The notes under the pieces are model-generated. The model saw nothing but the letters and a program-made list of their open reading frames with translations, did no database searches and was not told the origin of the DNA. Below, piece after piece: positions 1 through 5,819 of a stretch of DNA of 8,751 bases; position 1 is the first letter of the stretch, and the number at the start of each line of letters is the position of its first letter. The DNA lies in NCBI GenBank assembly GCA_029861675.1, contig JAOTYV010000207.1, forward strand, positions 1 to 8,751, in the 5' to 3' direction. The DNA comes from Alphaproteobacteria bacterium. GTDB taxonomy: Bacteria > Pseudomonadota > Alphaproteobacteria > UBA8366. The translations under genes were made by a program, and so were the position numbers.

Positions 1-29
1 CGACAGGGAGAAAATAAAAGGAAAAAATC

Positions 30-284
30 ATGCATCGCCACGGCATAGCGTTGCTGGTCGCCGCGTTCTTGGCCATGCCGGCCGTTTTGGTTTCGATGCC
101 GGCTTGGGCGCAGTCCAGTTGCATGCATTGCAACTTCGCACATGGAAAATGCAACATGTTCAAACCCGGCCAGGAAGCGCAGTGCGCGAAGGAGCGGGAA
201 GACTGTATCCGTAAGTGCAAGGCTAAAGCGGCGAGCAAACCCGCGGCCCAAAGCAAGGCAACCGACAAGAATAGCAAGAAATAG
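30..284 (+). CDS. Small secreted cysteine-rich protein, unknown function
   Basis: I do not recognise a family. The 84-residue protein begins with a clear Sec signal peptide: a short basic start, a hydrophobic core at about residues 6-24 and a likely signal peptidase I site after Ala-Trp-Ala (residue 27). The mature part is only about 57 residues and has six cysteines (31, 34, 41, 52, 59, 63), opening with CxxC and ending with CxxxC. It finishes in a lysine/alanine-rich, probably disordered tail. Six closely spaced cysteines after export suggest either a disulfide-stabilised small periplasmic protein or a metal or redox site; this is inference. The start is supported by AAGGA about 8 nt upstream of the ATG. 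Its nearest neighbour is a membrane protein on the same strand about 100 bp downstream. Confidence 0.75.
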   Translation: MHRHGIALLVAAFLAMPAVLVSMPAWAQSSCMHCNFAHGKCNMFKPGQEAQCAKEREDCIRKCKAKAASKPAAQSKATDKNSKK

Positions 285-316
285 GCACGCCGCCCCGGTT
301 GCGTGCAGCGCGGCGT
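285..316 (+). terminator. Two overlapping, mutually exclusive hairpins after the cysteine-rich gene
   Basis: Directly after the stop codon two inverted repeats share bases. GCACGC (285-290) pairs with GCGTGC (301-306), and ACGCCGC (287-293) pairs with GCGGCGT (310-316), so both cannot form at once. No T-run follows, so a classical intrinsic terminator is not shown. It may be a weak or Rho-assisted terminator, or 3'-end protection for the short mRNA. Confidence 0.3.
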
Positions 317-397
317 ATTAGGAAAATATTAAGGTTGAATTTCCTACTTTTGTTCACCCTCCGGGAACGGGGCTGAACGATGATCAGGAAGATCGAC

Positions 398-1153
398 ATG
401 GCCGGTCAGCGGCGAATGATGTGGGCGATACGAGCGTTGTCCCTGGCCGGTTTGGCGCTTTTCGCGGCGCTTCTCATCGCGACGATCGTCGCGCCGGACC
501 GCATCGAGACGGCGGCGCGCGGCTTCATCGCGACCGACATCCGATCCGAATTGGAACGATTGGTGGTTCGCCGGCTCGGAATTGGCGACGCGCCGGCTCC
601 CGAACCGATGAAGGACAGCGCTGCGGCACACGCGGCGCAGGCCAAACAGGATCTGCGGCGGGGCGTGGCCGAACGGATTGTCCTGATCGTCTCGCAATTC
701 TGCCGCTACGATTGCCGGACCCAAACCATTCTGGCGGGGCAGATCGAGGTGAACCTCGAACGCCGGCTCGACTCCATGGGGATCGGGCTCAAAAAGCTGG
801 AGTCCATCGGTCAAGGGCGATACTCGGCCATGTTGGAGAAAGCGCTGAGAGACCTCAGGATTTTCTCCGGGTCGAATGCGCTGATCTTCGGATTGATTTT
901 CGCGCTGAGCTTCGCTCACGGGACCACCGGCCGGGCGTTTCTGGCGCCGTTCGTTCCCGTTCTCGCCGCCACGGTCGGCGTGACGGCAATCTACGTGTCC
1001 GATCCGAACCTGTTCTTCGCCCTGCTGTTCGGCCAGATCACCGGATACGGCTATCTCGGCTTCGCCGCCGTTATCGCCTTGATGTTATTCGGCGTCGAAA
1101 TTTCCCGGGAGCGAGCCCCGCAACCCGGCGTCGACACCGTCAAATCCGCTTAG
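398..1153 (+). CDS. Predicted inner-membrane protein, about four TM segments, unknown function
   Basis: No family is recognised. From the ATG at 398 the product is 251 residues. One hydrophobic helix (about residues 10-32) is followed by a polar, charged region of about 120 residues. Three more hydrophobic segments follow, at about residues 152-168, 178-200 and 204-232, and a short charged tail ends the protein. The polar region is rich in Arg, Glu and Ala, looks helical, and has a CxxxC pair in SQFCRYDCRTQ. An in-frame ATG lies at 380, but 398 has AGGA at 386-389 with 8 nt spacing, while 380 has no good Shine-Dalgarno, so 398 is preferred. The gene runs the same way as the cysteine-rich secreted protein upstream and converges on the acetyltransferase gene. 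An envelope role is a guess from topology. Confidence 0.75.
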   Translation: MAGQRRMMWAIRALSLAGLALFAALLIATIVAPDRIETAARGFIATDIRSELERLVVRRLGIGDAPAPEPMKDSAAAHAAQAKQDLRRGVAERIVLIVSQFCRYDCRTQTILAGQIEVNLERRLDSMGIGLKKLESIGQGRYSAMLEKALRDLRIFSGSNALIFGLIFALSFAHGTTGRAFLAPFVPVLAATVGVTAIYVSDPNLFFALLFGQITGYGYLGFAAVIALMLFGVEISRERAPQPGVDTVKSA

Positions 1154-1166
1154 GCGCGTTCAATTC

Positions 1167-1188
1167 CGCGCTGTCGCATTGCAGCGCG
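1167..1188. terminator. Hairpin between convergent genes, possible bidirectional terminator
   Basis: CGCGCTGT (1167-1174) pairs with GCAGCGCG (1181-1188) around a 6-nt loop, with one G-T pair next to the loop. It starts 14 bp after the stop of the membrane-protein gene, in the gap before the convergent acetyltransferase gene. Placement fits a terminator serving both strands, but neither side has a T-tract. Confidence 0.35.
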
Positions 1189-1239
1189 CCTTCTGGATCG
1201 TCACGAGCGTCCTTCCGCTATTCTAAATATGACGCCCGA

Positions 1240-1695
1240 CTACCGATCATCACTGCTGTCGATTCGTTCGATGGTCACACGGCATAACGAGCGCAGTGTC
1301 ACTTGCCAAAAGGCAAGCGCCGGTTTGTTGGCCGCCAGTATGGGGATCTCCCAAACACCGGGGTTGCAGCGCATGATTTCGCGAAAGGCGGCGCCGCCGA
1401 TGCCCTTGCGGCGGTAATACGGCCGCACAAAGAATTCCGCCATCGACCAGTCGGTACCGTGTCCCGACGGCGACCAGCGATTTATTAGCGCGAATCCTGC
1501 GGTATCGCCATTTTTGTAAAGGAGATAGGGCTTCCGGCTCGGTTCCGACCAATATGCATCAAAATACGGGAAATTATCACTCCCCGAGGACTCTGCCACG
1601 ATAAACGCCGATAATTCCCGGAGGTAGGGGATCATCAACCGTTCTACAACGGGTCTTTCGGAGATGGCCGCCTCGGTGACAGTAATTTCACGCAC
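1240..1695 (-). CDS. GNAT-family N-acetyltransferase
   Basis: A 151-residue protein of usual single-domain GNAT length. The acetyl-CoA pyrophosphate-binding motif A is visible at residues 89-101 (FVRPYYRRKGIGG), matching the R/Q-x-x-G-x-G/A pattern, preceded by a strand with WSMAEFF. Motif B follows as AANKPALAFW (residues 121-130), with the Asn and aromatic residue common in this fold. The substrate cannot be predicted. Residues after 131 are short and basic and do not resemble a usual GNAT C-terminal strand, so the end may be divergent. Translation starts at GTG (1693-1695), 4 bp after the dioxygenase stop, with GAGG overlapping that stop codon as a probable Shine-Dalgarno. This spacing points to co-transcription and perhaps translational coupling with the dioxygenase. 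Confidence 0.85.
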   Translation of the reverse strand: MREITVTEAAISERPVVERLMIPYLRELSAFIVAESSGSDNFPYFDAYWSEPSRKPYLLYKNGDTAGFALINRWSPSGHGTDWSMAEFFVRPYYRRKGIGGAAFREIMRCNPGVWEIPILAANKPALAFWQVTLRSLCRVTIERIDSSDDR

Positions 1696-1699
1696 CGCC

Positions 1700-2668
1700 T
1701 CACCATGCCGGCGTCACCGGCTCGCCCTGGAACTGGCTGCGCCACATGACCCGCCGCTGGGTTGCGTTCACCGGGTCCCGGTAGTGCTGGGCGCAGCGGT
1801 TATCCCAGACCAGGAAATCGCCGATCCGCCATTCATGGGTCCATTTGTATTTGTCCTGCGTCGCGTGCGCCCACAGCCTGTCGAGCAACGCCTCGCTCTC
1901 CTCGTTTTCATAGCCCTCGATGTATTGCGACGGCCAGATGCGCCGGCGGCCGAGATAGAGGGCGTTGCGGCCGGTTTCCGGATGCTTGCGGATTAGGGGA
2001 TGCATCGGACCCGGCACGTCTTCCGGCCGTTCCGGTTTGGTCACGCCGGGACGCAGCACGCCGGCGGAATTGCGGGTGGCGTCCTGTTTCGAGCACTTGC
2101 CCCAGACCGCGTCGCGCAAATCGTCGGGAAGGTCATCGAACGCCATGTATTGATTATTGAACGAGGTCTTGCCCGTGCCGTCGTCGGGAATTTCCACCGA
2201 ATAGAGCGTGCTGCCCGCCGGCGGCTGGTCGATATAGGAATTGTCGGTATGCCAGATCACTTCCTGGCTGCCGAGGCCGTCGTTCTTTTCCGTCGGATTG
2301 CCGTTTTCGTCGAGGTTCGAGAGGATCGACACCTCCGGCACCGGGAGCGTGTGCATGTGGCTTTTCTTGCCCGCCTTCTTGTAATAGGCGCGCGCGGCCC
2401 CGACTTGGGGCTTGCCAAAGATCTTCGCCGCTTCGAGATATTGTTCCGGCGTGATCGATTGACCGCGAAACAGGACGACCAGGTGATCGTGCCAAGCCTG
2501 CCGAATCGCTTGTTTGACATCGCTGGGGATTGGCATTGAGAGATCGATGCCACGGATTTCAGCCCCCACTGCCGCACCGCTCGGAACGATCTCCAGGCTT
2601 TCCATGGTGTTGGCCTGTGCGGGTTTGCCGGGTTTGCCGTTTTCGGAACTGATCTGGCTGGTCGTCAT
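1700..2668 (-). CDS. TauD/TfdA-family 2-oxoglutarate-dependent dioxygenase
   Basis: Cytosolic Fe(II)/2-oxoglutarate dioxygenase; TauD/TfdA relatives hydroxylate sulfonates, aryloxyalkanoates and other small acids. From the ATG at 2668 it has 322 residues. The opening LEIVPSGAAVGAEIRGIDLS is the usual family N-terminal strand. The iron triad is complete: His140 and Asp142 in WHTDNS, and His295 in RCAQHYRDP. The 2-oxoglutarate-binding arginine is Arg310 or Arg306 in QRRVMWR. HPLIRKHPETGRNALYLG (223-240) is another family hallmark. The frame stays open to 2938, but the extra 90 residues look unlike the family and a -10-like site lies inside them. ATG 2605 (301 aa) is an alternative start. Residues 11-16 are a GKPGKP duplication. 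No sulfonate transporter is nearby, so taurine is not supported as substrate; the only partner is the GNAT gene 4 bp downstream. Confidence 0.93.
   Translation of the reverse strand: MTTSQISSENGKPGKPAQANTMESLEIVPSGAAVGAEIRGIDLSMPIPSDVKQAIRQAWHDHLVVLFRGQSITPEQYLEAAKIFGKPQVGAARAYYKKAGKKSHMHTLPVPEVSILSNLDENGNPTEKNDGLGSQEVIWHTDNSYIDQPPAGSTLYSVEIPDDGTGKTSFNNQYMAFDDLPDDLRDAVWGKCSKQDATRNSAGVLRPGVTKPERPEDVPGPMHPLIRKHPETGRNALYLGRRRIWPSQYIEGYENEESEALLDRLWAHATQDKYKWTHEWRIGDFLVWDNRCAQHYRDPVNATQRRVMWRSQFQGEPVTPAW
2621..2638. repeat. 9-bp tandem duplication at the dioxygenase N-terminus
   Basis: GGGTTTGCC occurs twice in a row (2621-2629, 2630-2638). On the minus strand it encodes GKP-GKP, keeping the frame, in a poorly conserved leader segment before the dioxygenase core. 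Confidence 0.85.
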
Positions 2669-2979
2669 GTGCGTGCCGGGGTCCGTTCGGGCCTCGCTCC
2701 TCAATTCAATGATGTGTTCAGGGTCGTTGTGCGAAAGTATATAGGATTCGGTAAGGCGGTGCATCTCACCAAAGCGCATTGCGGTGTCGCCGCGTGCCGG
2801 TTCTCGATGGTCAGGTGTTCGAGTTGAAAACGGCTGTAGAGGCGGATCGGTCGCGGTCGTGTCGCTGGTGCCGATGTTGCCCTGGGAGGCGTTGGCCCTA
2901 TTCTTCCCTTGTTTGCGCTCATGGTAGGGTGTAGGCAAACCGAAATGTCCACGAATACTTTAATTGCGTGCGAATCCCC
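2669..2979. other. Divergent intergenic region between dioxygenase and LpxD-like genes
   Basis: About 310 bp separate the two divergent start codons, so promoters for both transcripts should lie here. The minus-strand frame of the dioxygenase is open across 2669-2938, but its translation has no family resemblance. On the plus strand GAATACTTTAAT (2953-2964) is the only AT-rich, -10-like stretch before the LpxD-like start, with no convincing -35 element. I see no operator palindrome, riboswitch or RNA gene. Confidence 0.5.
2736..2741 (-). promoter_or_regulatory. Possible -10 element for the dioxygenase-GNAT unit
   Basis: On the minus strand this reads TATACT inside a TATATACTTT stretch, close to the sigma-70 consensus TATAAT and about 70 nt upstream of the ATG at 2668. 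The hexamer 17 bp further upstream (ATGCAC) is a poor -35 match, so this is weak. If real, it excludes the longer in-frame starts at 2764, 2779 and 2938. Confidence 0.22.
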
Positions 2980-4080
2980 ATGAAGCTCCGTGAAATTGCC
3001 GAGACTCTGGACGCTGAACTCGTGGGAGACGGTGCGATTGAAATCGCCCGCGTCGTTCATCCGAGCGAAGCCAAAGCGCCAACCGATCTCGCCCTTGCGA
3101 TGAACCGCGAGATGCTGGCGGCGCTCGAAGGGTCGGCATCCCGTGTCGCCGTTCTGGGAGATGACACCGATTTACCCAAAGGCAGGCTCGACGGCTATAT
3201 CCTGGTGCGGCGCGGCCGGTATGCCATGGCTGGATTGATGGGGCTGTTCAGCAAGCCCGCGCATGCGCAGGCTGGCGTTCATCCCTCTGCGGTGGTTGAG
3301 GACAGCGCCGAGATCGGCGAGGGCGTGAGCATCGGTCCCTTCACCTATGTCGGACCGTCGGCGGTAATCGGTGCCGGGACGATCTTGATGTCGCATGTGA
3401 CGGTGGGGGCGGAAGCGGTACTCGGCGGTGATTGCCTGATCCATGCAGGGGTGCGAATCGGCGAGCGTGTACAGATCGGCGCCCGCGCCATCATGCATCA
3501 CAACGCCAGTATCGGCGCGGATGGATTCAGTTTCGTGACGCCGACCCAGAGTTCGGCCGAGCAGGCCAAGGAAAGTCGGGGCGCCGACACGGTTGATGTG
3601 CGGAACACGACGATCGTGCGGATCAATTCGATCGGCACCGTTGCGATCGGCGACGATGTGGAAATCGGCGCGTGCACGTCGATCGATCGCGGCACGATTA
3701 GCGCGACCCGGGTCGGCTCCGGGACGAAGATCGACGACCTTGTGATGATCGGCCACAACGTAGTCGTCGGTGAGAACTGTATGATTTGTGGTCAGGTTGG
3801 AATCGCTGGCAGCACCGTGATCGGCGATCGTGTCGTTCTGGCGGGGCAGGCGGGCATCGCGGATCACTTGAAAATCGGCAGCGACGTGGTCGTCGGCGCG
3901 GGTTCCGGCGTCGCGTCCAACATCAAATCAGGTTTGGTCGTGCTCGGTTATCCGGCAGTGCCAAAGAGCCAGGCAACCGAATTGGTTTTGAACATGCGTC
4001 GGCTGAACAGCTTGTTTGAAGGACAAGCGAGCCTTAAAAAACGTCTCAAGGCTATTGAGTCGGGAAACGAAAAGGGTTAA
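2980..4080 (+). CDS. lpxD: LpxD-family acyl-ACP-dependent sugar N-acyltransferase (probably a paralogue)
   Basis: LpxD transfers a 3-hydroxyacyl chain from ACP to the 2-amine of UDP-3-O-acylglucosamine in lipid A synthesis, in the cytosol, as a left-handed beta-helix trimer. This 366-residue protein shows an LpxD N-terminal domain (1-95), hexapeptide repeats (about 100-320) and a C-terminal helix. LpxD hallmarks are GADGF (179-183), IGDDVEIGACTSIDRG (223-238) and the catalytic-type His259 in MIGHNVVVGEN; His296 is a second conserved His. Oddities: where E. coli LpxD has Phe41 and Tyr47 (uracil contacts), this protein has Leu39 and Met45. About 20 extra residues (roughly 184-207) sit after GADGF. 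ATG 2980 is chosen over GTG 2968 because LpxD proteins typically begin MKLREIA-like; neither has a good Shine-Dalgarno. It lies next to an ACP and a ketosynthase, not the usual lpxD-fabZ-lpxA neighbours. The symbol is the family symbol; orthology to housekeeping lpxD is doubtful. Confidence 0.85.
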   Translation: MKLREIAETLDAELVGDGAIEIARVVHPSEAKAPTDLALAMNREMLAALEGSASRVAVLGDDTDLPKGRLDGYILVRRGRYAMAGLMGLFSKPAHAQAGVHPSAVVEDSAEIGEGVSIGPFTYVGPSAVIGAGTILMSHVTVGAEAVLGGDCLIHAGVRIGERVQIGARAIMHHNASIGADGFSFVTPTQSSAEQAKESRGADTVDVRNTTIVRINSIGTVAIGDDVEIGACTSIDRGTISATRVGSGTKIDDLVMIGHNVVVGENCMICGQVGIAGSTVIGDRVVLAGQAGIADHLKIGSDVVVGAGSGVASNIKSGLVVLGYPAVPKSQATELVLNMRRLNSLFEGQASLKKRLKAIESGNEKG

Positions 4081-4121
4081 TGACGCGGTCCGATAAGAGC
4101 CGGTCGCGCGATTTCCGTGTT

Positions 4122-4125
4122 GGAG
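4122..4125 (+). promoter_or_regulatory. Ribosome binding site of the ACP gene
   Basis: GGAG lies 7 nt upstream of the ATG at 4133. It is the clearest Shine-Dalgarno in the cluster: the neighbouring LpxD-like and ketosynthase genes have poor ones. This would fit higher translation of the carrier protein than of the enzymes. Confidence 0.6.
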
Positions 4126-4132
4126 AATAGCA

Positions 4133-4387
4133 ATGTCGAGTGTTGAGAGCGATGTCTTCGACATCATAGCCGAAAAATCGGCGATCGAGCGCTCGAAGCT
4201 CAGCCTTGAAGCCAAGCTGAAGGATCTGGAAATCGAATCGCTGGATGTCGTCGAGATCGTATTCGCCGTCGAAGAAAAATTCGACATTCACGTGCCGTAC
4301 AATGCGAACGATCAGGAGCTTGAATTCGATACCGTCGGCGATGTGGTGAACGCCGTCGAAAAGCTCGTTTCCGAAGAACACGGCTAA
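4133..4387 (+). CDS. Acyl carrier protein with an ESL phosphopantetheine site
   Basis: An 84-residue acidic protein of normal ACP length. It carries acyl chains as thioesters on a 4'-phosphopantetheine arm. The attachment serine is Ser36, in DLEIESLDVVEIVFAVEEKF (31-50), the conserved start of helix II. The usual Asp-Ser-Leu is Glu-Ser-Leu here, a conservative change that keeps the serine and leucine. The rest of the helix II pattern and the C-terminal helix (about 66-80) are intact. It lies 52 bp after the LpxD-like gene and 50 bp before the ketosynthase gene, on the same strand, so it is probably their dedicated carrier. This resembles the pairing of AcpXL with its own synthases in rhizobial lipid A synthesis. 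It lacks the extended region of AcpXL, so it is not called that. Confidence 0.92.
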   Translation: MSSVESDVFDIIAEKSAIERSKLSLEAKLKDLEIESLDVVEIVFAVEEKFDIHVPYNANDQELEFDTVGDVVNAVEKLVSEEHG

Positions 4388-4437
4388 GGCGCACGCTCAG
4401 TGGCGACAGCCATAGCACTATCGTATTGTCCCCTGAC

Positions 4438-5655
4438 ATGAACAGAGTTGTCATAACCGGGCTCGGCGTATTCAGCGCGGCGGGTAAATCTGTCGCCGAA
4501 TTCTGGGAGAATACGCGCGAAGGCCGGTCGGTAATCGGGCCGCTTACGATTATTCCGACCGACGACCTCAACGTTAAAATCGGCGCGGAAATTCGCGACT
4601 ACGATCCGAAGGAACATTTTCAGTCCAAGCAGCTCGCGCTGCTCGACAGGTTCAGCCAGCTGGGATTGATGGCGTCGCGCCAGGCAATTGCCGATGCTGA
4701 CATCGATTTCGAGGGCGAAAAAGGCCATCGCACCGCATGCATCATCGGATCCGGCGTCGGTGGCCAGCAAACGCTCGACGAGGCTTACTATCGAATTTAC
4801 GCCGAAGGACGCAGAGGCCTGCATCCGTTCACCATTCCAAAGCTGATGCTCAGTGCCGCATGCAGTCAAATATCGATGGAGCACGGCATTACCGGCCCCG
4901 CCTATACCATTGCGAGCGCCTGTTCGTCGTCGACGCATGCCATCGGACAGGCCTTTCATATGATCCGCAGCGGCATGGTGGATTGCGCCGTGACCGGAGG
5001 CACCGAAGCCTGTATCGCCAAAGGCACGATGAAGGGTTGGGAAGCAATTCGGGTGATGACGCTGGATACCTGCCGGCCGTTCTCGAAGGGGCGGACCGGC
5101 ATGGTGCTGGGCGAGGGGGCGGCGGTGCTGGTGCTCGAATCGCTGGATCACGCCAAGGCGCGCGGCGCGAGAATTTACGGCGAGATGGCCGGCTTCGGAA
5201 TGAGCTCGGACGCCATGGACATTACGTTGCCCGACGCGAAGAGTGCGGCGCGCGCCATTAAGGGCGCACTGGTCGATGCCAAACTGAATCCGGACGACAT
5301 TGACTATGTCAATGCCCACGGCACCGGCACGGCGGCAAACGACAAAACGGAAACGCATGCGTTGCGCATTGCTCTTGGTGACAGCGCCGCGGAGAGTGCG
5401 GCGGTATCCTCCAGCAAATCGGTTTTCGGTCATGCGCTCGGCGGTGCCGGCGCGCTGGAGTTGGTCGTCACCCTGTGCGCGATCGGTGACCGGGTGTTGC
5501 CACCCACCGCGAACTTCGTCGAGCCCGATCCGGAATGCGATCTCGATTACGTGCCCAATCAGCCGCGCGAACGCGAGATCAAGGCGGCATTGTCCAACTC
5601 GTTTGCTTTTGGCGGTTTGAACGCCGTTCTGGCCGTCAAACCCTTCAACGGCTGA
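4438..5655 (+). CDS. Beta-ketoacyl-ACP synthase, NodE/FabF-like
   Basis: Condenses malonyl-ACP with an acyl-ACP to extend a fatty chain by two carbons. The 405-residue length is normal for KAS II. The catalytic set is complete: nucleophile Cys162 in IASACSSSTHAIG, His294 in NAHGTGTAANDKTE, Lys327 in SSSKSVFGHALGGAGA, and His332 in the same motif. The C-terminal SNSFAFGGLNAVLA differs from the SFGFGGTN of housekeeping FabF and resembles NodE and other specialised synthases. This, with the adjacent ACP and LpxD-like genes, points to a dedicated chain-building role, perhaps making an unusual acyl group. ATG 4438 is chosen because VVITGLG follows it at once, as is typical; an in-frame TTG at 4426 would add four residues. 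No strong Shine-Dalgarno is visible, so it may rely on coupling with the ACP gene. Confidence 0.93.
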   Translation: MNRVVITGLGVFSAAGKSVAEFWENTREGRSVIGPLTIIPTDDLNVKIGAEIRDYDPKEHFQSKQLALLDRFSQLGLMASRQAIADADIDFEGEKGHRTACIIGSGVGGQQTLDEAYYRIYAEGRRGLHPFTIPKLMLSAACSQISMEHGITGPAYTIASACSSSTHAIGQAFHMIRSGMVDCAVTGGTEACIAKGTMKGWEAIRVMTLDTCRPFSKGRTGMVLGEGAAVLVLESLDHAKARGARIYGEMAGFGMSSDAMDITLPDAKSAARAIKGALVDAKLNPDDIDYVNAHGTGTAANDKTETHALRIALGDSAAESAAVSSSKSVFGHALGGAGALELVVTLCAIGDRVLPPTANFVEPDPECDLDYVPNQPREREIKAALSNSFAFGGLNAVLAVKPFNG

Positions 5656-5675
5656 ATCGCGGCGCAATTGCCGAT

Positions 5676-5707
5676 ATTTGGCGCGGCGCGGTCACTTTTC
5701 GCCAAAT
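5676..5707. promoter_or_regulatory. 8-bp perfect inverted repeat after the ketosynthase gene
   Basis: ATTTGGCG (5676-5683) pairs exactly with CGCCAAAT (5700-5707) across a 16-nt spacer that ends in four T. It starts 21 bp after the ketosynthase stop, in the 164-bp gap before the secreted-protein gene. It could be a terminator-like hairpin, separating that gene from the acyl cluster, or a protein-binding operator. No T-run follows the second arm on the plus strand. Confidence 0.35.
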
Positions 5708-5819
5708 CCGGCGGGCCCTTAAAACTTTGCTAACTTTCTCCGCTCTACAGTGCGGCTCACCTTGTCGCATTGGGGGCCGCTTGCGATCAGGCGCGGCGCC
5801 CGGGAACAGAGAAAACAGT

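Noticed and set aside
344..919. Minus-strand open frame opposite the membrane-protein gene
   Set aside because: The plus-strand frame gives coherent hydrophobic helices and a good ribosome binding site; the antisense product is a polar, low-complexity shadow.
3172..3867. Minus-strand open frame opposite the LpxD-like gene
   Set aside because: The hexapeptide-repeat periodicity of the real gene creates a repetitive Asp/His/Arg-rich antisense product; the plus-strand LpxD motifs are unambiguous.
3280..3950. Apparent short repeats (ATCGGC-like) in the LpxD-like gene, considered as a CRISPR-like or DNA repeat array
   Set aside because: They are codons of the left-handed beta-helix hexapeptide repeats (I-G-x pattern) with irregular spacing, not a nucleotide repeat array.
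4384..5667. Minus-strand open frame of 427 codons opposite the ketosynthase gene
   Set aside because: It is antisense to a gene with a complete KAS active site; its translation is rich in Arg, His and Gly with no family pattern, as expected from GC-rich antisense frames.
5727..5751. Promoter-like TTGCTA and TACAGT before the secreted-protein gene
   Set aside because: The spacer is only 13 bp, too short for a sigma-70 promoter, and each box matches only 4 of 6 bases.
5535..5819. N-terminal extension of the secreted protein into the ketosynthase gene
   Set aside because: It would bury the signal peptide and overlap the ketosynthase by over 100 bp; the ATG at 5820 explains the protein better.
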